A stretch of 64,000 nt of DNA from Dallia pectoralis (GCA_029465975.1 CM055737.1:22322077-22386076); one strand, 5' to 3'. Counted from the stretch's first letter, positions 47,260 to 60,200 are shown. Notes: generated by a model not told the origin, from the letters alone. Translations and numbers: made by a program.

Positions 47260-50200
47260 ACTCCCAGGGCTGTGTGAAATGGGATCGCGGGTCACTCGGA
47301 CCCGCTCAATCCCGGGGTGTGTACGCGACGCCGAGGACAACGGCTGGGGTTAGATGCCGGGGTTGTGAGTTCGAGCCTCGCCCGGTGCGGTGGTTTTACA
47401 CCCTCGCCGATAAATACTAATAAAGGTAGTAAGAATAGATGGACAACGGTGAAACACGCGCACGTTGTTGTATTTCGGCCTCCTCTTTTTGCAAAACTCT
47501 GGAGGGCTGTGTGAAATGGGATCGCGGGTCACTCGGACCCGCTCAATCCGGGGTGTGTACGCGACGCGAGGACAACGGCTGGGGTTAGATGCCGGGGTTG
47601 TGAGTTCGAGCCTCGCCCGGTGCGGTGGTTTTACACCCTCGCCGATAAATACTAATAAAGGTAGTAAGAATAGATGGACAACGGTGAAACACGCGCACGT
47701 TGTTGTATTTCGGCCTCCTCTTTTTTGCAAAACTCTTGAGGGCTGTGTGAAATGGGATCGCGGGTCACTCGGACCCGCTCAATCAGATGCCGGGCTGTGT
47801 ACGCGACGCGAGGACAACGGCTGGGGTTAGATGCCGGGGTTGTGAGTTCGAGCCTCGCCCGGTGCGGTGGTTTTTACACCCTCGCCGATAAATACTAAAA
47901 AAGGTAGTAAGAATAGATGGACAACGGTGAAACATGCCCACGTTGTTGTATTTCGGCCTCCTCTTTTGCAAAACTCTTGAGGGCTGTGTGAAATGGGATC
48001 GCGGGTCACTCGGACCCGCTCAATCTGGTGTGTACGCGCCGAGGACAACGGCTGGGGTTAGATGCCGGGGTTGTGAGTTCGAGCCTCGCCCGGTGCGGTG
48101 TTTTTTACACCCTCGGCGATAAACACTAAAAAAGATAGTAAGAATAGATGGACAACGGTGAAACACCACGTTGTTGTATTTCGGCCTCCTCTTTTTGCAA
48201 AACTCCCAGGGCTGTGTGAAATGGGATCGCGGGTCACTCGGACCCGCTCAATCCGGGTGTGTACGCGACGCGAGGACAACGGCTGGGGTTAGATGCCGGG
48301 GTTGTGAGTTCGAGCCTCGCCCGGTGCGGTGGTTTTTACACCCTCGCCGATAAATACTAAAAAAGGTAGTAATAACAGATGGACAACGGTGAAACATGCC
48401 CACGTTGTTGTATTTCGGCCTCCTCTTTTTGCAAAACTCCCAGGGCTGTGTGAAATGGGATCGCGGGTCACTCGGACCCGCTCAATTCGGGGTGTGTACG
48501 CGACGAGGACAACGGCTGGGGTTAGATGCCGGGGTTGTGAGTTCGAGCCTCGCCCGGTGCGGTGGTTTTTACACCTCGCCGATAAATACTAATAAAGGTA
48601 GTAAGAATAGATGGACAACGGTGAAACACGCGCACGTTGTTGTATTTCGGCCTCCTCTTTTTGCAAAACTCTTGAGGGCTGTGTGAAATGGGATCGCGGG
48701 TCACTCGGACCCGCTCAATCCCGGGGGTGTGTACGCGACGTGAGGACAACGGCTGGGGTTAGATGCCGGGGTTGTGAGTTCGAGCCTCGCCCGGTGCGGT
48801 GGTTTTTTACACCCTCGCCGATAAATACTAATAAAGGTAGTAAGAATAGATGGACAACGGTGAAACATGCCCACGTTGTTGTATTTCGGCCTCCTCTTTT
48901 TTGCAAAACTCCCAGGGCTGTGTGAAATGGGATCGCGGGTCACTCGGACCCGCTCAATTCGGGGTGTGTACGCGACGCGAGGACAACGGCTGGGGTTAGA
49001 TGCCGGGGTTGTGAGTTCGAGCCTCGCCCGGTGCGGTGGTTTTTACACCCTCGCCGATAAATACTAATAAAGGTAGTAAGAATAGATGGACAACGGTGAA
49101 ACACGCGCACGTTGTTGTATTTCGGCCTCCTCTTTTTGCAAAACTCCAGGGCTGTGTGAAATGGGATCGCGGGTCACTCGGACCCGCTCAATCCGAGGTG
49201 TGTACGCGACGCGAGGACAACGGCTGGGGTTAGATGCCGGGGTTGTGAGTTCGAGCCTTGCCCGGTGCGGTGGTTTTTACACCCTCGGCGATAAATACTA
49301 AAAAAGATAGTAATAACAGATGGACAACGGTGAAACATGCCCACGTTGTTGTATTTTGCAAAACTCCCCTCCTCTTTTTGCAAAACTCCCAGGGCTGTGT
49401 GAAATGGGATCGCGGGTCACTCGGACCCGCTCAATCCCGGGTGTGTACGCGACGCGAGGACAACGGCTGGGGTTAGATGCCGGGGTTGTGAGTTCGAGCC
49501 TCGCCCGGTGCGGTGGTTTTTACACCCTCGCCGATAAATACTAATAAAGGTAGTAAGAATAGATGGACAACGGTGAAACACGCGCACGTTGTTGTATTTC
49601 GGCCTCCTCTTTTTGCAAAACTCCCAGGGCTGTGTGAAATGGGATCGCGGGTCACTCGGACCCGCTCAATTCGGGTGTGTACGCGACGCGAGGACAACGG
49701 CTGGGGTTAGATGCCGGGGTTGTGAGTTCGAGCCTCGCCCGGTGCGGTGGTTTTACACCCTCGCCGATAAATACTAATAAAGGTAGTAAAATAGATGGAC
49801 AACGGTGAAACATGCCCACGTTGTTGTATTTCGGCCTCCTCTTTTTGCAAAACTCTTGAGGGCTGTGTGAAATGGGATCGCGGGTCACTCGGACCCGCTC
49901 AATCTGGGGTGTGTACGCGACGCGAGGACAACGGCTGGGGTTAGATGCCGGGGTTGTGAGTTCGAGCCTCGCCCGGTGCGGTGGTTTTACACCCTCGCCG
50001 ATAAATACTAATAAAGGTAGTAAGAATAGATGGACAACGGTGAAACACGCGCACGTTGTTGTATTTCGGCCTCCTCTTTTTGCAAAACTCTTGAGGGCTG
50101 TGTGAAATGGGATCGCTGGTCACTCGGACCCGCTCAATGCAAAACTTTGAGGGGTGTGGGTGCGCGACGCGAGGACAACGGCGGGGTTAGATGCCGAGGT

Positions 50201-50280
50201 GGCGAGTTCGAGCCTCGCCCGGGCAAGTGTCTTTTTACCCCTCCCAGATAATTACTAATAAAGATAAAAATAATAAATCG
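47260..50280 (+). repeat. 235-bp tandem array with a tRNA-like T-arm in each unit
   Basis: The marker ctcggacccgctcaat recurs at about 47296, 47531, 47768, 48010, 48238, 48472, 48707, 48945, 49178, 49420, 49656, 49893 and 50124, so 13 units of about 235 bp, plus a diverged one near 50362. Each contains gtgag-ttcgagc-ctcgc, a 5-bp stem with a 7-base loop matching a tRNA T-arm and a Pol III B box, followed by ccggtgc. Upstream, gcgggtcactcggacccgc forms a short hairpin. An anticodon arm and matching acceptor 5' half are not convincing, so this is tRNA-derived (SINE-like) rather than a functional tRNA. Units are nearly identical. Confidence 0.88.
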
Positions 50281-50559
50281 ATTACAGGGAGACACGTGCA
50301 CGTTGTTGTATTTCGGCCTCCTCCTTTTGCAAAACTCTGAGGGCTGTGAAAAGAGATCGAGGGTCATTCTGACCAGCTCGACTCGGGGTGTGTACGCGAT
50401 GCGAGGACAGCACAAGGGTTATACAGCAATATGCATGGGCACCGCACGGGAGGTTCATTTTAGGGCGTTTTAAAATCCACACCCAAATTGGCACAGCACA
50501 CAACCCTGGGAAGCAGTGTAATACAGACGAAGGAAATGTAAAGGCGACTGTGTATTGTG
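50281..50559 (+). repeat. Diverged edge of the 235-bp array and short unique piece
   Basis: One degraded 235-bp unit (gggtcattctgaccagctcg in place of gggtcactcggacccgctc) ends near 50410. About 150 bp follow with no recognisable content, including cacaaccctgggaagcagtg, which resembles 46005-46025 beside the left 123-bp block. Confidence 0.6.
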
Positions 50560-51490
50560 AGTTCTCACTATTTGTACAATGTTCCATACTCTGCATACGT
50601 ACAAGCTCTCTTGCCCTGCTCGCTGCCCTCTGGTCTCAGAAACACACTGTCCTTTGCTGGTCTCACTGTCCTTTTCTGTTCTCAGAAACACACTGTCCTT
50701 CGCCATCGCCGCTGTCTTTGGGTGTCAGAAACACGTTCCCCTCCCAGCTGTACTCGGCTCCCGGGAAACACAACTCTTTTTTTGCCCTGCTCGCTGCACT
50801 CTGGTCTCAGAAACACACTGTCCTTCGCCATCGCCGCTGTCTTTGGGTGTCAGGAAACACGTTCTCCTCCCAGATGTACTCGTGTCCCTGAAAACATAAG
50901 CTCTTTTTGCCCTGCTCGCTGACCTCTGGGCTCAGGGAAACACACTGTCCTTTGTTGGTCTCACTGTCCTTTTCTGGTCTCAGAAACACACTGTCCCTGG
51001 CCTTTCCCCAGTCTTTGGGTGTCAGAAACACGTTCTCCTCCCAGCTGTACTCGGGTGCCAGGAAACACAAGCTCTTTTTGCCCTACTCGCTGACCTCTGG
51101 TCTCAGAAACACACTGTCCCTGGCCTTTCCCTGTCTTTGGGTGTCAGAAACACGTTTCCTCCCAGCTGTCCTCGGCTCCCGGGAACACAAACACTTTTTG
51201 CCCTGCTCAAAACACACTTCGCTGCCCTCTGGTTTCAGAAACAAACTGTCCTTTGCTGGTCTCACTGTCCTTTTCTGGTCTCAGAAACACACTGTCCCCT
51301 GGCCTTTCCCCCTGTCTTTGGGTGTCAGAAACACGTTCTCCTCCCAGCTGTACTCGGGTGCCAGGAAACACAAGCTCATTTTGCCCTTGCTCGCTGCCCT
51401 CAGGTCTCAGAAACACAGCTCATTTGCCCCGCCGCTGTCCTCGGGTCTCAGAAACACACTCTCTCTGCCTCTGCTTGAGAGCTGGGGTTG
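50560..51490 (+). repeat. ~123-bp tandem array, right block
   Basis: The same family as 45488-47250. Units are more diverged here and several carry an extra ~45-bp segment (ggtctcactgtccttttctg). The array runs to within a few dozen bases of the next gap, so its true extent is unknown. Confidence 0.85.
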
Positions 51491-51525
51491 ACGTCTAAAC
51501 TTGCTGGAAACACTCTCTCTCTGCC

Positions 51526-52025
51526 NNNNNNNNNNNNNNNNNNNNNNNNNNNNNNNNNNNNNNNNNNNNNNNNNNNNNNNNNNNNNNNNNNNNNNNNNNN
51601 NNNNNNNNNNNNNNNNNNNNNNNNNNNNNNNNNNNNNNNNNNNNNNNNNNNNNNNNNNNNNNNNNNNNNNNNNNNNNNNNNNNNNNNNNNNNNNNNNNNN
51701 NNNNNNNNNNNNNNNNNNNNNNNNNNNNNNNNNNNNNNNNNNNNNNNNNNNNNNNNNNNNNNNNNNNNNNNNNNNNNNNNNNNNNNNNNNNNNNNNNNNN
51801 NNNNNNNNNNNNNNNNNNNNNNNNNNNNNNNNNNNNNNNNNNNNNNNNNNNNNNNNNNNNNNNNNNNNNNNNNNNNNNNNNNNNNNNNNNNNNNNNNNNN
51901 NNNNNNNNNNNNNNNNNNNNNNNNNNNNNNNNNNNNNNNNNNNNNNNNNNNNNNNNNNNNNNNNNNNNNNNNNNNNNNNNNNNNNNNNNNNNNNNNNNNN
52001 NNNNNNNNNNNNNNNNNNNNNNNNN
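51526..52025. other. Assembly gap (500 N)
   Basis: Exactly 500 N, a placeholder. It probably broke on the 123-bp array. Confidence 0.98.
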
Positions 52026-53095
52026 GAACAAAAGGGTCAGGTTTTACTTGAATTCAAATTGGAAAAAAAGGTTTGCGTTATAAGGAACAGCTGCAAAATA
52101 TTTTTGCAACAGTGTTCAGCTACTGAATACATCCCAGGCTCCAGATGTAAGTGCAAGGCTGGAAAAGACTTCTCGTTCCGTAAGGGGTTACGCTAGGCTA
52201 ACTCACAGGAGTAATCGAGTCAGAGATGATTGACCTATAGCATTTTGGATTTGACTGGATGATAGTGTTAATTGTTTTTCTGCAAAGTTGTCTGACCAAA
52301 TACATTATATTTCCCAAGTGGTCATATGAGAAGTTAGGGTTTCTCTGGTTTCTTTGGGATGCGGGAGTTCTGGCATGACGTAGGCGTACGAAGCCTGTGA
52401 AATCGCAGACCAGACAGCATGATGTGATTATGAAGTGGGGATACTCTTCAGAAAACTAAACACCCTGAGAGTATTCCTTTCCTTAAACTCAGCAACAACA
52501 CAACCTACATAAACACTTTCAAATATGTCAGTAGTAGTAATAAGCTATTGTGGCTTGTCTTTCTTCACCAGGTTGTTGCAGTTGTTCAAACTCAGAAACC
52601 TGAAAAAAAAGTAATACAAGAATCCTGAGTGAAGAGGCCAAACATCAGCAGTAATTAACCGTGACGTCAGGGCGTAGGGAGGACAGACAGTCACCAGCGG
52701 GTTGTGCTCGAGATACATCTTTCCTCTCGGCTCTACTTCTACCGCCCTGAGACTCGTAGTGACCTTCTGAACATATTCATTTGAGAAGTGTTTTTGTCTT
52801 TTGAAGCGCGTGGCATCGTTCATTCATTGAAACGTACTGGGAGCAGCGGTTATCCAGGAACTGAGAGAAAACAGCTAGGCAGCTGGGAAGTAGCGTGGCG
52901 TTGGAAATATAGCTGTCAAGTGTTTTCCTGAGTTTGTAAGGGTGTGTCTTCTTAACTGGGTGAGGCTCTAGCTTTGGTTGGTCCACAGCTGGAAAGTCAA
53001 TCTTCTTCAGAATGGTTCACCTAGGTTTATGCACAAGTACACAAGTGATATTTCTAACACTTGTTATTTCACGTACGTACGTCTGAAGTTGGCCC
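52026..53095. other. Non-repetitive stretch, no confirmed gene
   Basis: I see no recognised domain. On the minus strand a good acceptor-like tract (ttacttttttttcag at about 52599-52613) precedes an open frame of about 20 codons. Upstream frames at 52545-52823 and 52777-52986 are open for 92 and 69 codons. None can be joined into a convincing gene by eye. Confidence 0.35.
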
Positions 53096-53099
53096 ATTC

Positions 53100-53385
53100 A
53101 TCTGTACAGCCAGTATGCAAGTATAAACGCCATGGGACCACGCTGCCATCATACCTTCTGGAAGGGTCTTGTTACGTCTCCTAGAAGTGAACAATGTGAA
53201 GATGCTGGAGGAAACCGGTATACAAGTATCCATATCCACAGTATCCACCAGCCCTGTATTGACGTAACCATAAAGGCCTCTCAGGAAGGAAGAATCCTCT
53301 GATATGAAATGCATCATGAAAATGCCAGACTACGGTTTGACACTGCACATGGGGACATCACAGTTTTTAGATAACGGCAGATGAA
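53100..53385 (+). pseudogene. Tc1-like transposase fragment, degenerate
   Basis: Nucleotide phrases characteristic of salmonid-type Tc1 transposons are present in the right order: catgggaccacgctgccatc, gtctcctagaagtgaac, gtgaagatgctggaggaaac, agtatccatatccacagtat, and gccagactacggtttg followed by cacatggggacatcacag. This is the coding part between the paired helix-turn-helix domain and the first catalytic aspartate of a DD34E transposase. Indels and a stop break the frame, and neither terminal inverted repeat is visible, so it is an old internal fragment. Confidence 0.75.
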
Positions 53386-53679
53386 ACAACAGAAGGTGGC
53401 ACAAGTCACAGCAAATTTAAATAATGGTGACAGGAGGAATGTAACAACACAGTGTATTATATGCCCTCCTCCTTGGCCCACATACCGGTCAGCGTGCTCC
53501 TGTGACCCCTTGTCCTGGAGTCGAAAAGCACCGCTATGTGTCGTTAAGGTAGGAACTAGAGCAGTGGGTGATGTTTACCTAATCCGATGAGTTCCGTTCT
53601 TCTTTTACACATCACAGGGCGGCCAGGCATTGAAGACACTAGGATACACAGTGACGACAAGTCGGTGGAGGAGTTTGAT

Positions 53680-53905
53680 TGCATTTATTCTCAAGCAATC
53701 AATCAATTGTATTTCATAAAACCCCTTTTACAGCGGATTTGTCACAATGTGCTTTTACAAACACCCAGCCGAAAACCCCCAAAGAGCAACAGGGTTGATG
53801 CCAGAGTGGCTAGAACAGACTTAGGCTATGGTGCTGATTAGGAAGAAACCTAGTGAAGACCCAGGCTCTGAAGGAATTTGGCCCAGTCCATCTCTGGCTG
53901 CAGCA
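53680..53905 (+). repeat. Dispersed teleost repeat, diverged copy
   Basis: Contains tcaatcaattgtatttcata, aaacaccca and aaaccccca stretches, then taggaagaaacctagtgaag and ccaggctctgaagg, followed by ccatctctggctg. This matches in order a repeat very common in salmonid and pike DNA, though I cannot give its database name. It has no coding content. Confidence 0.5.
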
Positions 53906-54041
53906 CACATTGCAGAGTCACAAGGCACATGGACACAGCGACACAGGACAGTAAGAAGGACTGGGAGAGTGCCATAGTACGTCTCTGCAGACTATCTCTG
54001 TCTGAAGCCCACTATCATGCCATAATATAGTGTTCTCCAGA

Positions 54042-54100
54042 TTCAGGAAATACATATTCAGAAATACATATTCAGGAAATACATATTCAGAAATACACTC
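54042..54100 (+). repeat. Short ~15-bp tandem repeat
   Basis: Four copies of attcaggaaatacat with a one-base variant in alternate copies. Confidence 0.85.
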
Positions 54101-54245
54101 ACTATTTGGAAGTGAAATTCATCAGCCCCTGGCCAGGACTGCTTTTCTGCTTCTTACGAAACCGTGCGGCTCAGGAGCTGGTCCTGTGGGCTGGAGCAAC
54201 TTTGTTTTCATTTCATGCCAAAACAGAGGCTGGCCCTTCGTCCCT

Positions 54246-54247
<2 letters not shown>

Positions 54248-54276
<29 letters not shown>

Positions 54277-54325
54277 CTAGGAGCAGCAACAACCCTTATC
54301 CCACATCACACACACACACACACAT
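54248..54325 (+). repeat. CA microsatellites
   Basis: Two (ca)n runs separated by a short non-repeat stretch (tctaggagcagcaacaaccc). Confidence 0.95.
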
Positions 54326-54414
54326 TCCACCCGGCTCTTCTTTTCAATATCTGGCTCTGAGTATGTCGTTTTTACATTGTTGTTCCTAAGTCTTCTTTTG
54401 TACGCTTATTTAGC

Positions 54415-56705
54415 TGTCTTGTTTTCCCCTGTCCTCCTCTCTCCCTCTCCTCCTCTCTACCCCTGTCCTCTCCTCCCCTGTCTCCTCCTCTCCTCCTCTC
54501 TCCCCTGTCCTCCTCTCTCCCTGTCCTCCTCTCTCCCTGTCCTCCTCTCTCCTGTCCTCCTCTCCCTGTCCTCCTCTCTACCCTGTCCACCTCTCCTGTT
54601 CCCATCTCTCCCCTGTCCTCCACCTCTCCCCTGTCCTCCTCTCCCCTGTCCTCCTCTCTCCCTGTCCTCCTCTCTCCCCTGTCCTCCTCTCTCCTCCTCT
54701 CTACCCTGTCCTCCTCTCTACCCTGTCCTCCTCCCATCTCTCCCTGTCCTCCTCTCTACCCTGTCCTCCCCTGTCCTCCTCCCTGTCCTCCTCTCTACCC
54801 TGTCCTCCTCTCTACCCTGTCCTCCTCTCCTGTCCTCCTGTCCTCCCTGTCTCTCCCCTGTCCTCCTCTCCTGTTCCCATCCTGTCCTCCTCTCCCCCTG
54901 TCCTCCTCTCTACCCTCCTCCCTCCTCTCTACCCTGTCCTCCTCTCTACCCCTGTCCTCCTCTCTCTGTCCTCCTCTCTACCCTGTCCTCCTCTCTACCC
55001 TGTCCTCCTCTCCCTGTCCTCCTCTCTACCCTGTCCTCCTCTCTCCCCTGTCCTCCTCTCTCCCTGTCCTCTCTCCCCTGTCCTCCTCTCTACCCTGTCC
55101 TCCTCTCTCCCCTGTCCTCCTCTCTACCCTGTCCTCCTCTCTCCCTGTCCTCCTCTCTACCCTGTCCTCCTCTCTACCCTGTCCTCCTCTCTCCCTGTCC
55201 TCCTCTCTACCCTGTCCTCTCTCTACCCTGTCCTCCTCTCTCCCTGTCCTCCTCTCTCCCTGTCCTCCTCTCTCTCCTCCCTGTCCTCCTCTCTCTGTCC
55301 TCCTCTCCCCTGTCCTCCTCTCCCCTGTCCTCCTCTCTCCCCTGTCCTCCTCTCTCCCCCTGTCCCCTCTCCCCCTGTCCTCCTCTCTCCCTGTCCTCCT
55401 CTCTACCCTGTCCTCCTCTCTACCCTGTCCTCCTCTCTCTCTCCCTGTCCTCCTCTCCCCCTGTTCCCATCTCTCCCCTGTCCTCCTCTCCCCCTCCTCC
55501 TCTCTACCCTGTCCTCCTCTCTCCCCTGTCCTCCTCTCTCCCCCTGTCCTCCTCTCTCCCCTGTCCTCCTCTCCCCTGTCCTCCTCTCCCCTGTCCTCCT
55601 CTCCCCTGTCCTCCTCTCTCCCTGTCCTCCTCTCTCATGTCCTCCTCTCCCTGTCCTCCTCTCTCCCTGTCCTCCTCTCCCTGTTCCCATCTCTCCCCTG
55701 TCCTCCTCTCTCCCCTGTCCTCCTCTCTCCCCTGTCCTCCTCTCCCTGTCCTCCTCTCTCCCTGTCCTCCTCTCTCCCTGTCCTCCTCTCTCCTGTTCTG
55801 TCCTCCTCTCTGTCCTCCTCCTCTCCCTGTCCTCCTCTCTCCCCTGTCCTCCCTCTCCCCCCCCTGTCCTCCTCTCTCCCCTGTCCTCCTCTCTCCCCTG
55901 TCCTCCTCTCTCCCCTGTCCTCCTCCCTCCCCTGTCCTCCTCTCCTCCTCTCTCCTGTCCTCCTCTCCCCTGTCCTCCTCTCTCCCCTGTCCTCCTCTCC
56001 CATGTCCTCCTCTCCCCTGTCCTCCTCTCCCCTGTCCTCCTCTCCCCTGTCCTCCTCTCTCCCCTGTCCTCCTCCCTGTCCCCTCTCCTCCCCATCTCTC
56101 CCTGTCCTCCTCTCCCCCTGTCCTCCTCTCTCCCTGTCCTCCTCTCCCCTGTCCTCCTCTCCCCTGTCCTCCTCTCTCCCTGTCCTCCTCTCTCTCTCCT
56201 CTCCTGTCCTCCTCTCTCCCTGTCCTCCTCTCCCCTGTCCTCCTCTCTCCCTGTCCTCCTCTCCTGTTCCCATCCTCTCTCCCTGTCCTCCTCTCTACCC
56301 TGTCCTCCTCTCTCCCCTGTCCTCCTCTCTCCCTGTCCTCCTCTCTCCCCTGTCCTCCTCTCTCCCTGTCCTCCTCTCTCCCCTGTCCTCCTCTCCCCTG
56401 TCCTCCTCTCTCCCCTGTCCTCCTCTCTCCTGTCCTCCTGTCCCCCTGTCCTCCTCTCTCCCCTCCTCTCCCCTGTCCTCCTCTCTCCCTGTCCTCCTCT
56501 CTCCCTGTCCTCCTCTCTCCCCTGTCCTCCTCTTTCCCCTGTCCTCCTCTCTCCCCTGTCCTCCTCTCCCCTGTCCCTCTCCTGTCCTCCTCCCCTGTCC
56601 TCCTCTCTCCCTGTCCTCCTCTCTCCCCTGTCCTCCTCTCTCCCTGTCCTCCTCTCTCCCTGTCCTCCTCTCTCCTGTCCTCCTCCTTCCTGTCCTCCTC
56701 TCTCC
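54415..56705 (+). repeat. 2.3-kb pyrimidine-strand minisatellite (17-18-bp unit)
   Basis: More than 120 copies of tctcccctgtcctcctc with small variants (tctaccctg, ctgttcccat). The plus strand is almost entirely C and T apart from one G per unit and occasional A, and the minus strand is G/A-rich. Both strands have long open frames only because no stop can form in the repeat. They encode leucine-serine-proline or arginine-glutamate-glycine monotones and are not genes. Confidence 0.95.
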
Positions 56706-57280
56706 TCAGTCAGTGTCAGTTACCATCCAAGACAAGTCGATCATAAATACAAAGTTATGTCTAGCTAACGTCAATGTGGGATTATCTGCCTGCTGGCACA
56801 CAAAGAAATTACTGCATCCAGATGTGTCGACTCCAAGTCATGTGACTCGGATTTGTTAAACACTGTTGTAATGAGATTTATTCATTTCAATGGCCAGTGT
56901 ACTTGAGCAATCTAGCCACATCTTGCTTGAAAATAAATGACTATTCATTTAATCAATTGCTCTACTTTACAAACTCGCTTTGATATTTATCTTGGGATGT
57001 TGGTCTTTAGTGTATAGAGTCATAATTTTACCACTGTGTATATTTCCTAACAAGACTCTGGACAATATGAGAGAGAAACACAAGAGCTTTATAGATTCCA
57101 AACTCGGCTGTGTGTGGAAAATGTGAAGGTTGAATATAGTCTTTGTCTTAGGACGTGCACAATCATTTGTAGTATTTCTCAGTCGATATATAAGTGCCAT
57201 TTGAACGTGAAAGGACACATTGTTATTGTCTGATATAATATTCTTAAAGTACCCCATGATTTTATTGCATTAGTTACATA
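56706..57280. other. Unique spacer between two minisatellites
   Basis: AT-rich DNA with no recognisable exon, element or RNA gene. Confidence 0.5.
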
Positions 57281-60200
57281 TCATACATACCTACTGTACT
57301 GTAGCATGTAACATACATACCTACTGTACTGTAACATACTGTAACATACATACCTACTGTACTGCAGCATGCTGTAACATACATACCTGCTGTACTGTGG
57401 CATGCTGTAGTATACATACCTACTGTACTGTAACATGCTGTTACATACATACCTCTGTGCTGTAACATGCTGTGACATACATACCAAGCTGTGCTGTAAC
57501 ATGCTGTTACATGTACATGCCTACAGTGCTGTATGCTGTAACATACATACCTGTGCTGTGGCATGCTGTAACATGCAGCACCTGCTGTGCTGTGGCATGC
57601 TGACATACATGCCTGTGCTGTGGCATGCTGTAACATGCATACCTGCTGTGCTGTGGCATGCTGTGACATACATACCTACTGTGCTGTAACATGCTGTTAC
57701 ATACACATGCACCTCTGTACTGTAACATGCTGTGACCATACATACCTACCTGTGCTTTGTAAACATGCTGTTGCATACATACCCTCTGTCACTGTGGCAT
57801 GCTGTCAATATAAATGCCTACTGTGCTGTGGCATGCTGTAACATGCATACATGCTGTTTTATGGCATGCTGTAACATACCTACTGTGCTATGTATGCTGT
57901 GCATACATGCCTACTGTACTGTGTGTACTGTAACATACATACCTACTGTACTGTAGCATCTGCTGTTCTGTGCCTACTGTGCTGTAATATGCTGTAACAT
58001 ACATACCTCTGTGCCTGTGGCATGCACCAGCCTTCTGTGCCATGCATACTGTGACAACCTTCTCAGCTGTGCTGTAACATGCTGTTGCATACATACCTAC
58101 TGTACTATGACGCCTGTATACGTACCTGCTGTACTGTAGCATGCTGTAACATACATACCTACTGTGCCTTGGCATACTGTGACATACATACCTACTGTGC
58201 TGTGTATACTGTAACATACATACCTACTGTGCTGTAGCATACTGTGACATACATGCCTACTGTGCTGTAACGCATGCTGTTACATACATGCCTGCTGTGC
58301 TGTAACATGCTGTGACATGCATGCCTGCTGTGCTGTAACATGCTGTTGCATGCATGCCTGCTGTGCTGTGACATCTGTATTATATAAATGCCTGCTGTGC
58401 TGTGGCATGCTGTAACATGCATGCATGCTGTGCTGTGGCATGCTGTAAACATGCTTACTGTGCTGTAACATGCTGTTGCATGCATGCCTGCTGTGCTGTG
58501 ACGTGCTGTATTATACATACCTACTGTGGCATGCTGTGTATGCATACCTGCTGTGCTGTGGCATGCTGTAACATGCAGCTGCCTGCTGTGCTGTGGCATG
58601 CTGTAACACATGCCTGTGGTGCTGTAAACATGCACAACATACATGCCGTGACTATTGCTATGGCACATGCTGTGACATACATACCTACTGTACTGTGGCA
58701 TGCTGTAACATACATGCCTGCTGTGCTGTATGCTGTAACATACATACCTGCTGTATTGTGGCATGCTGTTACATACATGCACCTGCTGTGCTGTAACATG
58801 CTGTAGTATACATACCAACTGTACTGTAACATACTGTAGTATGTAACGTACATACCTACTGTACTGTAGCATACTGTAACATACATACCTACTGTGCTGT
58901 AGCATGCTGTGAAACATGCTTACCTGCTGTGCTGTGGCATGCTGTGGCTGCATCACGCACCTGCTGTGCTGTAACATGCTGTATTATACATGCCTGCTGT
59001 GCTGTGGCATGCTGTGACATACATACCTGCTGTGCTGTGGCATACTGTGACATGCATACCTGCTGTGCTGTGGCATACTGTAACATACATACCTACTGTG
59101 CTGTATGCAGTAACATGCGTGCCTACTGTACCATGTATACTGTAACATACATACCTACTGTACTGCAGCATACTGTAACATACATACCTACGGTACTGTA
59201 ACAGTACTGTAACATACATACCGACTGTACTGTAGCATACTGTGACATACATACCTGCTGTGCCATGGCATGCTGTAACATACATACCTGTGCTGTGGCA
59301 TGCTGTAACATACATACCTGTATTGTAGCATGCTGTTACTGTCACATACCTCACTATACTGTAACATACATATAATGTGCTGTAACATGCTGTAATATGC
59401 TGTAACTTGTGCATACCTCTGTGCTGTGGCATGCTGTAAACATACATACCTGGGTACTGTAACATACTGTATTTTTTATGCCGACTGTGCTGTGGCATAT
59501 ATGACCAGTACATGCCCTGCTGTGCTGTAGCATGCTGCTGAAAACATACGTACCTGCTGTGTTATGTATGCTGTTACATACATACCTACTGTACTGTAAC
59601 ATGCTGTAACATACATACCAGCTGTGCTATGTAAACATGCACAGCAGTATGCTGTAACGTGTACCTGCTGTACTGTGGCATGCTGTAACATACATGCCTA
59701 CTGTGCTGTGGCATGCTGTAACATGCTTGCCTACTGTGCTGTACATGCTGTAACATACATACCTGCTGTACTGTAAACATGCTGTAACATACACATACCT
59801 ACTGTGCTATGGCATGCTGTGACATACACATGCCTACTGTGCTGTAGCATGCCTGCCAACATACATACCTGCTACATGCTGCTTGGCATGCTGTAATATA
59901 CATACCTGCTGTACTGTAGCATGTAACATACATACCTACTTTATATGGCATGCTGTAATATGCATGCCTCACTGTACTGTGGCATGCTGTGACATACATG
60001 CCTACGTGCTGTGGCATACTGTAATATACATACCTAAATGCTTGCTGTAGCATACTGTAATATGCATGCCTACTGTACTGTAGCATACTGTAATATACAT
60101 ACCTACTGTGCTGTAGCATGCTGTTACATACAGTACCTGCTGTGCTGTGACATGCTGTAAATATCACATACCCTGCTGTGCTGTAGCATGCTGTAACATA

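Noticed and set aside
47260..50280. Cluster of functional tRNA genes
   Set aside because: Only the T-arm is convincing. No paired acceptor stem or 7-base anticodon loop could be built around it.
54377..56746. A 789-codon open frame (plus strand) and 230- and 212-codon frames on the other strand
   Set aside because: They are translations of the 17-18-bp pyrimidine minisatellite. No stop can arise in the repeat, and the peptide is a monotone with no start context or domain.
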